Shown: positions 11,271 to 23,801, counted from the stretch's first letter. The stretch is 64,000 nt of DNA from Epiperipatus broadwayi (GCA_028023455.1 JAQFVV010012395.1:5644001-5708000), one strand, 5' to 3'. The notes: a model not told the origin generated them from the letters alone. Program-made: numbers and translations.

Positions 11271-11889
11271 CAATCATTATTTTTTTAAATAAAATTTCAA
11301 ATAAAATTTAAAAAATCCAGACATCAAGCCCTAGCTGCATTTGATATTTATTCAATTTTCTCTTATTACTTGCAAATTTACTAACAAGGCATCATATACA
11401 TTCAATCTAAATAAGAGTCATATTATGTAATTGTATAAATTTGAAAATATGTATAAACATAGAAAGCTCTTTTCCTTCCTTTGTTCTGGCATGTGACCTA
11501 CATTGAATCCATTATTTTTTGATTTTAAAAATAAAGTTATGATACAAAATATGTATTAAAAAAAATCTTTAATGTGATCTATGCATGAATAGATGGAAAT
11601 ATCAGAAGAAAAAAAAAGTTTGTCAGTGGTGTTTAATTATATAGATGCAAAATAATTGTCCATAGAAGATGGCTATATAATATTAATAACAATAAGCTAG
11701 AGATGAACCTATGGTGCACAGCAAGCGAAAAAAAGATTTAAAAAATAATTAATAAATATATTGAGACATTAATGTCCTCATCCATACCTAAGTAGAAATG
11801 TAACCTAGTGTACTGTGCATCTATAGATTAAATTATAAAAGAAATATAAAAATCACACAAAGTTTATTTATGTATAAATATTATTCAGA
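11271..11889. other. Unassigned AT-rich spacer
   Basis: No gene, RNA or repeat family recognised between the LINE relic and the family C insertion. Confidence 0.5.
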
Positions 11890-11904
11890 AATATTACCAA
11901 AATC

Positions 11905-12194
11905 ACCCTTTTCTTTATTTTTCTGTAATATTTTATATAAATACAATTTATCCAAAGCACTTCGAACATTGTTTAGCAAAAACTTTTATTGTACATATAT
12001 ACATCTATGTTTCTTCAACTGTCCTGCAGTCTTCTTCAGAGCTAGTTTATTTTAATCCTCTAAAAAAAACTAGAGGATTAAAGCAAACTAGATCTGAAGA
12101 AGATTGCAGGACAGTCGAAACATAGGTGTATGTATAAATGTACAATAAAAGATTTTTGCTAAAAAGTGTTCAAAGTGGTTTGGATAAGTTGTAT
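11905..12194. mobile_element. Family C: palindromic element with near-perfect TSD
   Basis: Two inverted arms (about 11930-12062 and 12070-12194) meet at CTAAAAAAAACTAG. The flanks AAATATTACCAAAAT (11890-11904) and AAATATTAACAAAAT (12195-12209) differ at one base and look like a 15-bp target duplication. The right arm carries CTGAAGA, a GATTGCAGGACAGTC hairpin and GAAAC, a mutated version of the hammerhead-like core of family B. It then has a segment ending TTTGCT-AAAAAGTGTT that resembles the family B tail, so B and C probably share ancestry. Confidence 0.65.
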
Positions 12195-12534
12195 AAATAT
12201 TAACAAAATTTGGAATAATGAATTAAGAAATATTAAGTGAAAAATTATTATTATTAATATTCAAAATAAATTCATTAAATCTAAATAAAAAAAAGTCTAT
12301 ACTTGTACATAAATTATTTATGAGTTATGAAAAAAGAAAAAATATTATTTGGTTAAAAGGATTGTTATTCTTCAATTAAGAGAGATTGGAAAGAACATTT
12401 TAATAATTATGCATTTTGTTGAAAAACAACTATTATATTTGTATGTAACTATTTTAGATTTTCTTACAAAGTATAGATAATTAAAAAATATATATCATGA
12501 CTTCAGTTTACCTAAAACTATTTAGCAACAAGCT

Positions 12535-12612
12535 TTTTTCCTTCACGATCCAAAGCTCCTTACAGATGAAAATCATAGATAGAAATCCATGTGGGGATAT
12601 TGGATAACACTG
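12535..12612 (+). repeat. Highly decayed family A fragment
   Basis: GATCCAAAGCTCCTTACAGATGA followed by an altered hairpin, GATAGAAAT and GTGGGGATATTGGAT follows the order of the family A hammerhead region with many changes. The rest of the unit is not recognisable. Confidence 0.4.
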
Positions 12613-13317
12613 ATTAGGGATTAATAGCACTACCATTTACATCTATTAGTTACTAAAACATACATTAGGTGGCATGGCCATGGTGAATAAAAAAATATAT
12701 ATATTCTTAATTCTTTTGAAATACATCTACCCAAGCAATCATTGTAGCTAATTATAAATAATAAGACACTTTTGCTTGCAATATAAAAAAGTAAACACTG
12801 ATAAATCTTCCATGTAGTGACTTGCAAGCTCACTATGTGTTGCTAAATCCAAAAAATATTAGTTTTCACTGCTTTCTGCAATTGCAATCTGCAGCCAAGA
12901 ATCTGGTAAAGAAACTGCTATCTATATAAAACCATTACACATAAATGTACACATTGATGAAGAAGTCTACAACCCAATAGAAGACTTATATATATGTTGC
13001 TATATTCTTTTGTCTCTAACCAAAAAATATTAAACAAGTGCTAATGAAATGCCATGGAAATTTTTAGAGAAGATTGTTGAAGAAAACATTTATTTATTTT
13101 CACGTAATGTAAATAGTTTTATGATTGAAGATATGTTATGGAAAACCAAAATAAATAATCACAGACATCTCAAGAAACAGTCATAGACTTATCAGAGAAA
13201 ATGATATCTTTGTGTGCTTTTTTAAATTAAAAATTATAGTATGGAGAAAATTGCAAGTAAATTGGCAGAGAAGTACCAAAACGAGGGAAAAAATTAAAAT
13301 ACCAGTATTATATATTT
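12613..13317. other. Unassigned AT-rich spacer
   Basis: No feature recognised. A minus-strand frame at 12630-12833 has no domain signature. Confidence 0.5.
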
Positions 13318-13915
13318 AATCTAGATGTAATTAAAAGAATTTGAACCCAGACTTTCAAGCTCCCTTCAGTCATTTCACTCTATCTAATATAACCGATACA
13401 CATGACCATATACATGCGAAAAATAAATAATCTCCAATTTACATATTTCATGCTGGACCAGCATTCATCAGTTGCTCTGGATCATCATCTCTCACCCATA
13501 TATATATATATAATCAGTGCATGGTTTTGTATTAAGATAGCAAATCTACAAACTTTAATAGACAGGCTTCAATCTTCTTAAGGTTAACATGGGTGTGCAA
13601 TAATAATAACATCAACAAGGGCTTTGAGCATACTATCAGCAGATTTTCATTGATATGGATGGTTGAAGAAGAGGAGTGGATTCTGTCCATTAAAGTTTGT
13701 AGATTTGCTATCTTACTATAAAACGGGGCACTGATTATAATTATGTGTCAAAGATGATGATTCGGACCAACTGATGAATGCTGGTTAGCATGAAATACAG
13801 ATATTGATCATTTATATTTTTCACATGTATGTGGTCATGTGTATCAGTTATATTAGATGGAGTGAATGACTGAAAGGTGCTTAAAAGTCTGGATTCAAAT
13901 CCCCTTTAATTTTTA
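13318..13915. repeat. Family E: long inverted repeat with hammerhead-like core in each arm
   Basis: The left arm (about 13318-13560) and right arm (about 13680-13915) are reverse complements with scattered differences, around a 120-bp spacer. Landmarks are CAAACTTTAATAGACA on the left and TGTCCATTAAAGTTTG on the right. In each arm the sense strand reads CTGATGA, a hairpin (ATGCTGG/CCAGCAT in the left arm, ATGCT/AGCAT in the right) and GAAAT, so core, stem II and GAAA of a hammerhead are present with an A-U first pair. In the right arm AAC/TTG next to the core could start a stem I, but the cleavage triplet is uncertain. It contains a TA microsatellite at about 13497-13513. Confidence 0.55.
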
Positions 13916-14200
13916 TACATATTGTAATTTCTTAGAAAATTCATAAATCTAATAGCATTTTCTGTGATTGTTTTAAAACAGAATATTTTTCCCAATTTAG
14001 TTAAGATTATTTAATAAATTATTTTATATTGAAATAAATGACTTGTAATTACTTCTTGAACAAATTATAAACTGAATGTCTTGATTTATGTATATACAAG
14101 TATTAAGATGGAATACATTCTTTATAAAGTATTCACAGTCTTATTTATTAGCCATTTTAAATTATATCTAATGTAATGTATATTTATGACTAGTTTATAT
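13858..14200. repeat. 343-bp direct repeat, left copy
   Basis: Begins TGGAGTGAATGACTG inside the right arm of the family E palindrome and ends ACTAGTTTATAT. It is nearly identical to 16058-16400, with only about four differences seen. The two copies bracket the insertion 14201-16057, in the position a target-site duplication would have, although far longer than any integrase makes. Confidence 0.85.
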
Positions 14201-16057
14201 TGTAACCGGGCACTTATTCATCCGATCACATAGGGATTGTGATTCCGAAACAAACATGACATAGCGTAAAGCTTTATTTATTTTCTTCTATCGATAACTG
14301 TTCACTATCAATACAAGGGGGCGCCAGATACGATGATTTAATTATAATTTAACTTCTCGCATCACCTTACGTCATGTCAAAACGATTTCGAAGTCTAATC
14401 CCGCCCACAAGCTCAAACTCCCAGCATGGACCAATAGGGTCACTCAGGGTCGCGATGTAATTGTTTCAAAATTACTATTATGGTAAAAGATGCTATGATA
14501 ACCAATGGAGAAGCTGCTTGATTAACTAACTGATCGACCCAAGCATTGGACCGTGTCATTGGTTATTTGGGACCAATACGATTATTCGTCTATATCTCTA
14601 AACAATTAGAAGCTTATAAGATCATCCCCCCTATATCATACCGTCCGGTAGAATTATTTGCTCCAGCTATATTTACAACTCATTGACATTTATTTATATT
14701 TTATAATAGGCCCTCCCAATTCTTAAATCTATCTTAACTACGGAATAAGTAAATAAATAAATAAATAAACATCGTGACTTACGGCACGATGTTTGTAAGA
14801 GACATTTTAAAAAAGAACAACAAGGTTTAAGAAAGATAAATCTAAAGTAATATAATTAAATATGTGAATAAATGCTAACTTTATTAATAATCAAGACGAA
14901 AAATAGAATAAAGATTTAATTATAGTAAATGATTTGAGAAATGCTCGACTTGTTTAAATACTGAACAAATTTATTTAATATAAAAAAAAACACATTGGTT
15001 AAAAGTTTTATTTACACGCACACACACGCATTTACGCACTCGCACAGAAAAGAACATATTATATATTATAAAATATGGATGATAGAATATAAATTTCTTT
15101 TTTTTACATTACATTTTTGAAGGTAAGTGTTATAAATTATAAGATAATAATTAGGGTCAAAGTTCATATTTGAAAAGTCCTGAGATTTAAATTTAGGAAT
15201 TGCATAGTGTTTGATTTTACGAAGGTTGAGATTACAATAATAAGTTACAATAATAAGTTTTAAATATAATGAATTACGGAATATTTTATAGTTTAATTTG
15301 CGAAATCAAAGTTAGTTAATTATGAGATTGCCTTTTTTAAAAGTTTACGTATGGAATGAATGAAAGCATGAAAAAAATAAAGTGTTTACCTAGGATTTTG
15401 GCTTATTCTTCCGCTGCTTCTAATTAAGTGGAGGTTTGAACATGGGAGATGATGTTTTCCATAAGGAGGTTGTTCATTTCTTTTAAAGTTGAGCGTAATA
15501 AATCAGGATGATTCATGTATTTCATGGAACATTATTGAACTGGTTGGAGCACTAATTTTAGATGGTAATATTGTTAAGTATTCATAGCGACGGAGATGTT
15601 CTGGTGGCGGAGCGTCGATCAATCACTGAAGGGTTTCCTAGCCCCTCATGACAGTCGACGCTCTAAATATTAATTTCATATCGATCATCTTGAAAACGGG
15701 TAGCACAAACGAAGTATTTTGAATTAAATTGAATTTTGAGAAAGTTGAACAAAAATTTGATAATTTGACTTAGCTTCTCTTAATATTTTATTTAACAATT
15801 AGTTTTTCCAATTAGTTTTTTTTTTAGATTTTGCTTGATATTTATATGGGTTGGATCTTATCTGAGGATCGAATCTCCCCCCAGAGTTCCATGTTCTTAG
15901 AGTTGTCGTTGGGGTCCGTGTCCTACTCAATCCATGTGCTTAAGGCAATCTTATGTTTTGGCAATCTCATATTGCAATCTCAGTTAACAAACTTATATTC
16001 ATTCACACCTTGGATGCATACGTGTGTGCGTGTCTTACGAGAACAATGTAATTTACA
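14201..16057. mobile_element. TG...CA insertion, candidate solo LTR
   Basis: The insert begins TGTAACCGGGCAC and ends GTAATTTACA, giving the TG...CA ends and short TGTAA/TTACA inversion typical of retrotransposon LTRs. It is less AT-rich than its surroundings (for example 14380-14460 and 15600-15660) and has no long open frame; an 80-residue frame at 15831-16073 shows no known domain. At 1.86 kb it would be a long LTR. A 4-6 bp target duplication is absent; instead 343 bp of flank is duplicated. It could also be a piece of a larger element trapped by a duplication event. Confidence 0.4.
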
Positions 16058-16400
16058 TGGAGTGAATGACTGAAAGGTGCTTAAAAGTCTGGATTCAAAT
16101 CCCTTTAATTTTTACTACATATTATAATTTCTTAGAAAATTCATAAATCTAATAGCATTTTCTGTGATTGTTTTAAAACAGAATATTTTTCCCAATTTAG
16201 TTAAGATTATTTAATCAATTATTTTATATTGAAATAAATGACTTGTAATTACTTCTTGAACAAATTATAAACTGAATGTCTTGATTTATGTATATACAAG
16301 TATTAAGATGGAATACATTCTTTATAAAGTATTCACAGTCTTATTTATTAGCCATTTTAAATTATATCTAATGTAATGTATATTTATGACTAGTTTATAT
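16058..16400. repeat. 343-bp direct repeat, right copy
   Basis: Second copy of 13858-14200. It starts in the middle of what would be a family E arm, so it is the derived, truncated side. After it the sequence continues as unrelated DNA (TTATGAGGCAG). Differences from the left copy include one fewer C near 16103, an inserted C near 16118 and a C for A near 16215. Confidence 0.85.
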
Positions 16401-19350
16401 TTATGAGGCAGAAACTATACTGTATCCAAACCTCCAGAAATGCCAATATAGGTTACTACTGAAAGAAACAGATCTAAAGATCCACCAGTTTCACTTATTA
16501 TAGTCATAGTAGTATATTTATTTGTATGTTATGTGTATTTCTTTAATTCAGAACTCCGAACTTGGTGCTCTTAAAGAATTATAGAGTATGTGCTTGTATA
16601 AGCGCCTATTTCATTGCAATATAGACTCCAGTAAAGATAATATATATGCATATATAGCCTTTCATTTATTAAAATTGTGTAAACCTAACAGTCTGTGCAG
16701 CTTGAATTTATTTATAGAATTATATTTAAACTTAGTAAAAAAAAATCATTTATTAGTCTTAAATATTCTTTTAAAATTATTTCAAGTTATTCTTCGTTAA
16801 AAATACAGATGGTCAAGTTGTTTACAAATTAATATTTGTTCAAGTAATATTTCTTTAAAGATTGAACAGCTTGGCATTTAAAACTATTTCCAGTTTTTAT
16901 TCTTTGTTAGAAGTGCCGACAATAAAAACTTGCTTAAAATTATGTTTAGTAAAAGAATGACTATATTAGCATTTTCTTAAAATTATTTTAGGTTTATGAT
17001 TTTCCGCAGTTGACCAAAATAACATTTTACTTTAATTAGTCTTATAGCTAAAAGTCAATTTAAAAATCAGCTGGTCATAAATCCTAATTTGACCATTTGG
17101 AGGGACCCCGGGAGAGTTCCTTTAGAGATGGTAAAAGATAATTGAGAGTCACGAGGTTTGAAGTAGTAAACAAGTGACGTAATAAGCGCAAGAAAGAAAT
17201 AGGGGTGCATACTACAAATGGTAACCACAGCTGTCATGTTATGCCCAAGAACCGCCCTATAAGTATAAACCAGCCACATAGATAATAATGGAGCAGTATC
17301 CAGAAGCCACCTCTGCTATAAAGAAGCTGTATCCACCCCCACCCCCAGCTGTAAGCAAATTGTATCTAATAAGCCGAATTAAAATGGTGAAACCGCATCC
17401 ACTGAATGGCGTCAGAAAGCAAGAAAAGCCAGATTCGCGTCCGTCTATGGAGAATAGGAATCGTGCCCAGAGAAGCCACTAGTACCTAAACTTTTACTAG
17501 AATCCCTCTCGAGAATTATGGTAAAGCATGCTAAAAAATCATTCATTCTTTAAAGTAACTATCAAGCTAGCGCTCATTATGTTTCCTATATAACCCTGCT
17601 ATGTAAATCTGTTATGTATCTTTATTTTAAATTAGTCACTTTATCAAATCTTGCTTGATCATCATTATCATTAGTATAAAAATACACATAAGCATATATT
17701 TATTTTAATATGTAATGTTTAAACCTAAAACTTTAGTAATAAGTGTATTGACTTCTTATTTATTATTTAGACGTTATTTAAGCCATTCTTTATCATAGTT
17801 ATGTTTGATTTATGCTAAAGTAATCAGAAAAGAGTTTGGCGAATTATTAATTCTCAGAGAGATATATACATGCTCTCATTATGCTCATTTGTTCTTAAAA
17901 AACAGACAAACTCCCTTCTGTACTTAATATTCTTTGCTAGTGATAATATTACTATCTATAATATGGCCTAGTAAATAATTATAAATAGTGTTTATTTGCC
18001 TTTAAGCAAGAGCGACCTTCTACAATATATCTGCAATGACTATTTGGACCCGTAATAACTCTTAAAATATACTGTAAATCTATAATTATATGTCTTAAAC
18101 GATACAGATAACTTTTAAGCCAGATTCTAAGTATTTCCCTATAGTATAATTATTATGTGCTATTTTGGAATTGATTAATGGCAGTAACACTCCGCATTTT
18201 GCGTATTTAATGAATTAAAATGATTATATTAGAGTCACGGAGCGAACATGATGCTCATTAGCAAATAATGCTTAGCTTCTTGCTATACTCTATACATATA
18301 TGTGTCTGCATGGGGTTGATTTAATGTTAAACCATTCCAGTTAGTTCAGACAGCCAAGCCGTTTTATATTTGATATTTGAAAGAGACCAAAAGAGTCTCA
18401 TCCTTGAAGTAGCTGTTTGATCCTCCGGACTAAAGAAGTCTCCTTTACTTGGTAATGAATCTTTACGAGCACACCGAGATGCACTCCTTTTATTAATATA
18501 TGTGATATGCTGTAGAATCTGAAGTGACCCTGCTCCATCAGTTCCGCCTGCCTTATTAAATAATTTCGGCCTTGATCCGAGCCAGAATCTCGATTAACTT
18601 GATTAATTTGTGTCATAAATTGGATATAAACTTTATTGATAAATAATATACCTCCCATCTAGTATGATCACACTCTTTTGCTAAGTTCTTGACATGTATC
18701 TAGGCATAAATCTCTGCATAACTGTGTATCATATTACTCATCCTTACATAATAAAAGGGAAAATGGCAATGTCAAGGTTAATTAGTCACTGTAACATTTT
18801 GTTTTATCTATATAAAGCTAAAATATTGATCATATGTAAAATAACATTCACCAGAGTGTGAATCATTTATATACCCAAATTTTAATGCTTACTATTCTGT
18901 ATCACGAATGTATATTTATTTCCCTTCATATAAAGCTCAATTCTTAACCTGTTAATCCTATATAACTTCACCTGCGTGTGATAGATTATGTACATTTTGT
19001 TTTATTAAGTATGAATTTATATTAAATTTTCTAAAATATATCACCTCTCACTCTCAATCCTTGCTCATGGTCTTTATGAATCACTGGTTAAGTCATTTAG
19101 CATTAGTTAAAGGGGAGGGGGGAATAAGTCTCATGTTCTACCAATGTGCTAGTAACGGAACTTGGTCAAAGAAGTATCAAGTGTAGCCTCAGGCAGGTCA
19201 TTCGCTAGTGTGGGATTTGGAAGCATGGGTAAGAGAGTTGAGGTACGATCAGACTTAGGGTGTCTCCATCCCAACTTGGTCAGCCTGTTTCCTCTTTCGT
19301 CTGGACTCTCGGTCTGTTGAGCAAATGTACAAACCTGACTGTTACACTAC
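16401..19350. other. Anonymous, less AT-rich region; possible decayed LTR-element DNA
   Basis: Word composition differs from the AT-rich bulk. A purine-rich run, AAAGGGGAGGGGGGAA at about 19108-19123, looks like a polypurine tract. The segment after it ends TGTTACA near 19345, and TGTAAC occurs near 18790, but no matching second LTR was found. A 64-residue proline-bearing frame at 17288-17482 follows a TATA-like stretch (CCCTATAAGTATAAACC, about 17255-17271) and is unassigned. I see no proven gene. Confidence 0.35.
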
Positions 19351-19572
19351 ATTATATATATATAAATTATCAAACACACATTAAGTAAAGAGTTAAATAT
19401 TTTTCAACCTAGAAACAAATTAAGCTGCTAATTGTAAGGAAATTTTGATAAGCTTTATTTTTTTTTAGTGTTGCTAATGAGCATGGGTGTCTACTATGAG
19501 AATAATCAAAATTTGTACGCACACATTTATGCAATAAATATTAAAATAAAAATAATGACTTATGGTGATAAT

Positions 19573-19731
19573 ATATTTATAAAAACTATAACAAACCACA
19601 GAAGTATTTTCAGTTAATTTCTTAACCTTTCTGACAAAAAATCATTTAAATAAATTAAATGATTTTCAGTTGGAGAAGTTAAGAAGTTAACTGAAAGTAC
19701 TTCCATGGTTTATTACAGTTTTTATAAATAT
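19573..19731. repeat. Family G: compact 160-bp palindrome (MITE-like)
   Basis: Arms of about 75 bp meet at ATCATTTAAATAAATTAAATGAT. The outer ends are ATATTTATAAAAACT and its complement AGTTTTTATAAATAT. Arms differ at a few positions only, so as single-stranded DNA or RNA it would form a long hairpin. No internal gene, no hammerhead-like core, and no clear target duplication. Confidence 0.65.
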
Positions 19732-19759
19732 ACTGTCAGTGTTATAATTTATTATTTAT

Positions 19760-20990
19760 ATATATCTAAACCAAGTGAATATCCATTCCAATCACATTTA
19801 TTCAATTATGTAGTATTATTTTAATAACAAAAATGATTAAATGATTGATTGAACATTAGTATATTATTTTCATTTGCATATCAAACCTTTTTATTTCTTG
19901 TTAATCAATTAAATTATTATTACTTTATTTACACAATAAATATAGGTGGTCCTTGACATTCTTTCTACCTAATTGGTTCTTGAAACTTATAGGAAAATTG
20001 AGCAATGTAAAAAAAAAATAAGTAGTTTTAAAATATGTATTTTTTAACGATGTGTATTAACTACAGGCAGACCTCTACTTCATTTTTTTTTAATTTGTTG
20101 ATTAATGAAATAATTAATGTGATAGAAATAAATTAAATTATTTAAAAGTTTAGTTATACAAATATAGAATAACACACAGACACACACATATATATTAAAA
20201 ATTTAAAACAGTATATGCAAAAAAATCAGTCAAAAATAAAAATAAGATAAAAAATTAATATTTATAAAATTATTAAAAATGTATAAGGACATATAGTTAC
20301 TGGGTTCATTAAAAAAATTTGTATAATAAAAATATTTATAAGTAAATTGTTTCGTTCATTTTTCAGAAAGTTTAACATTCAATACTCTTTTCATTGGGTT
20401 TATTAGTTTTATTATGATTACATAAATAAAGTGACATCTTAATTATTTGAAAATATTTTAAAATTTGCATAGGCTTTTACTCCTATTCATAATTCCATTT
20501 TAGATTTTGTTTTCTGAAGCAGGATTTACTTTATGAGAAATTAATTGCTGTAATCTCTGATGATAGACAGCCAAAATCCTGTAAAGTTTTTATGTGATTG
20601 ATGAGGAGAATTCTCTAAGAATAAAAGTAATCCAAAGACATTTATTAATAAAAATAAAATTAATAATACTACAAAGTTACAATTTAATATTATATAAAAT
20701 ATAAATCATTATTCTGTATATATATGTAACTGCTGATAGCGATATAGTAGATGTGCAGATAAAAATAAAGAACAAAAACTCGAATATACAGTACATAAAT
20801 AAAACTTTATTGATTAATATCTGGTGTTTTCTTTATAAATTTGTCAAGAGATAGTTGAATGGTACTTTTCTCTTTCTTTTCTTGATAAAAAATCCCATTG
20901 CCTTTTATATGAAATACCTAATGTAGAAAGACCACCTGTATCAAATATCCATTTATTTGTACTCTTGTACATATATGTAATAAAGTTTCT
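19760..20990. other. AT-rich non-coding DNA
   Basis: No gene or known repeat recognised. It contains scattered (CA)n/(TA)n runs such as 20173-20195. Confidence 0.5.
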
Positions 20991-21000
20991 TGCTCTATAT

Positions 21001-23137
21001 CAGAGTTTGGCAAACTTTTTAACACAAAGACCATTTTGTTTAGTTTTCCCTTTAACCCTTAAATTGTTTATTTCGTTTAGATCTCATTGCTGTACAAAAA
21101 TGTTATTTATGGTTTTTGGACGTAACATGCGCCATCTCTTGGTCAATTTTGGTCACACTTTCTTCATTATAGGCTTAAATTATAGGAAATTCAAAATTTA
21201 AAATTGTAGTTCTAAAAACATCCACATATAGCGTTATATTTTGGAAAAAAAATCAATTTTCTTTGCTGGCTATTGATGAATAGACCAGTCTCTTTTCTCT
21301 GATTGTATGCCTGCCAAATCTGGAAATTGTCTTGTAGGCGTTTCTAAATGACAAATTCAGAAACTAAACGAAGATGTTCTTCACGTTCGTAATTGATTTT
21401 GATGTAAATAATTATATTTATTGTAATTTTTTACATTCATAAATAAGATTTTACATTACTTTATCGAAATATAAAGTTTGTTTCGGGAAATTTTAAATAT
21501 TACGAGAAAAATACATTTGCAAAAGTAATCTCTTTTCATGACTAGTTGTTGACACCTAAGAAGTCTAATTTGAATAATAGGCATTTCTAAATAAATCAAA
21601 ATAAAATCTTTTATGCATTCATATTTTGAAGTAAATAATTATATCTATCGTAATTTTTTACATTTATAAATAAGATTTTACATTACTTTATCAAAATATA
21701 AAGTTTGATTCAAAAATTTTTAAATATTACAGGAAAAATACATTTGGAGAAATGTCCAGTAATAAAAAACAATTATCACTTCTGATCGTAAATAGGCTTT
21801 CTAAATGACAAATTCAGAACTGAAAATAAAATGTAGTATGATTTCATATTTTGAAGTAAATAATTATATCTATCATAATTTTTTACACTCATAAATAAGA
21901 TTTTACATTACTTTATCATAATATAAAGTTTGATTCGAAAATTTTTAAATATTACAAGAAAAATAAGTTGACAGGTAGAAACTGAATAATGACACCAATG
22001 ATTGGTTGAAATATAACTCTTTTGTTTTACTACTGACTATTTTTTAAACATTTTTTCTTAAATTTTTCTTCAGTTATTAACATTATTTTTAATTTTTCGT
22101 TACTTTTAACCAATTTGAATCTAAAATTATTCAATTTTTAGAAGCTGAATTAAAAAAATTTTGTATTTTAGTTTAATATTTTAACAATAGAAACCGACTG
22201 GAAAGGAAACTGACGAATAATATTGTTCTCAGATTTAAGTAGTGGACCAATACAAAAATTAGACAAAGATTAACTCTGTTAAATAAGTTAAAAGGTTTAA
22301 AGAGCCTCGAGGAAAGAAGTGAAAAATGTTATGAGATGAATTTCTGAATGGCTGTGGATATATTTGAACATTTATTTTAGTAATAGAACATAATAGAAAC
22401 TGTTTACATTCTAACTGCTGTTCTTTGGGGTCACATTCAAATAAACAAATAGCACAAATAAAATAAAGGTAAGTTTAATATATATATATATACTGGTAAA
22501 CGAAACAACATTAATCTTTGAAGAGACAGATTCTAACATAAGCATCTTTGACAGTGAATAATACTTCTATATATACATTACTTGAAATAATTATAAATCT
22601 GCATTTAATTTGACAGAGCTTTTGTATTGCTTGTTGTATTTTAGTGTGTATTCTCCATATAGAATTAATTTGCATAAAAGTATTTTAAGTTCAGTCCATG
22701 CTAATTTCTTGTAAATTTTTCTAGAGTGAACAATAAAATAATTATACAAGTGTACTGCAGTAACTTTATTTATAGCAACAATCATATTATGCATATATAT
22801 ATATTCGCACATCTATTATTTATAACACTACACACATTTCATTAATGAAAATAAAAATTCTCTTGAAAATAAATAAATAAAAGCAAAAAATTACTTTGAC
22901 AGTTTGATTTATTCACAATTTTCTAATATTTAAATATTCATTATATACAATAATTACTATTCTATAATAAGGCTGAACTCAAGAAACAATATTGTAATGC
23001 CAATTTTCCCTCTCCTAGTCATCAAACTATTTACTTAAAAATTATATGAGGAAATAAAAAATGTATTTATATTTATCATGATAAAAAGAATCACAAGACT
23101 GGGATCAAAAAGCTACATTGCAGTTTGCTGACCCATG
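21001..23137. mobile_element. hAT-like DNA transposon remnant
   Basis: The left end CAGAGTTTGGCAAACT and the right end, read inward on the other strand, CATGGGTCAGCAAACT share 11 of 16 positions, including CAAACT. The flanking 8-mers CTCTATAT (20993-21000) and CTCTAGAT (23138-23145) differ at one base, the length expected of a hAT target duplication. The interior is non-coding apart from a weak echo of a hAT 'SLAIDES' motif near 21250-21275 (LLAIDE, then a stop). Three internal direct repeats are listed separately. Confidence 0.5.
21337..21975. repeat. Three diverged tandem copies of a roughly 220-bp unit
   Basis: AAATAATTATAT-TATCGTAATTTTTTACA, then ATAAATAAGATTTTACATTAC, then a stretch with AATATAAAGTTTG recur near 21404, 21632 and 21855. 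Each is preceded by a variant of TTTCTAAATGACAAATTCAG (or part of it). The third copy is shorter. The array lies inside the hAT-like element and may have served as a subterminal repeat. Confidence 0.6.
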
Positions 23138-23801
23138 CTCTAGATGAAGCTATACATTCAGGGATGCTAACAGAACCATATAGATGTCCACTGATTCTAT
23201 ACAATTCTCTTTGAAATTGTAAAGATGATGTTCCCAAAATTAAAAGTTATAAATTCATGATAATATTTCTAGGCAATGCTAGGAGATATCTTTCAAATCT
23301 ATACATACATAAGGGAATTAATTGACTAAAATGAAACTGCAATATTCCCTATATTTGTTCCAAGCCCCCTAACATATATCATACATAATGAATAATAGAA
23401 TAGCACATGCATTGTTTATAAACTTTATTACAATAGATTATGTATTGTTTATTGTAGATGTACTGTACTTTATAGCATATATAAATTAATGAAAATTAAG
23501 AGAGCACATATACATTTATTTAATATGTGCATAATCAATTCAAAATATAATAATTTGTTGTAGTATATCTTTATTATTATTATTTTATCTTTTTTAAAAA
23601 AAAAAAAAAAACAATGAGTATCTGATTTTTATTACAAACTAAAAAAATGTCAACAGTAATGTTTTATTCAGTTAATATCTTCTACTCACAAATTTAGGCC
23701 TTACAAACAAAAAAATATCCTTTAATTAATGTGATTATATAAATTTAACCTCAGGAGTGTAACCAACTTTTCTTTTTTCATTATTTCTCTAATAAGCCAA
23801 T

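Noticed and set aside
13858-16400. Reading the 343-bp direct repeats as the LTRs of one retrotransposon
   Set aside because: They do not end in CA, they contain part of the family E palindrome, and the interval between them has its own TG...CA ends and no gag or pol.
17288-17482. 64-residue frame with a proline run, downstream of a TATA-like stretch
   Set aside because: Could be the start of an unknown gene or element, but nothing beyond the open frame supports it, so no gene is called.
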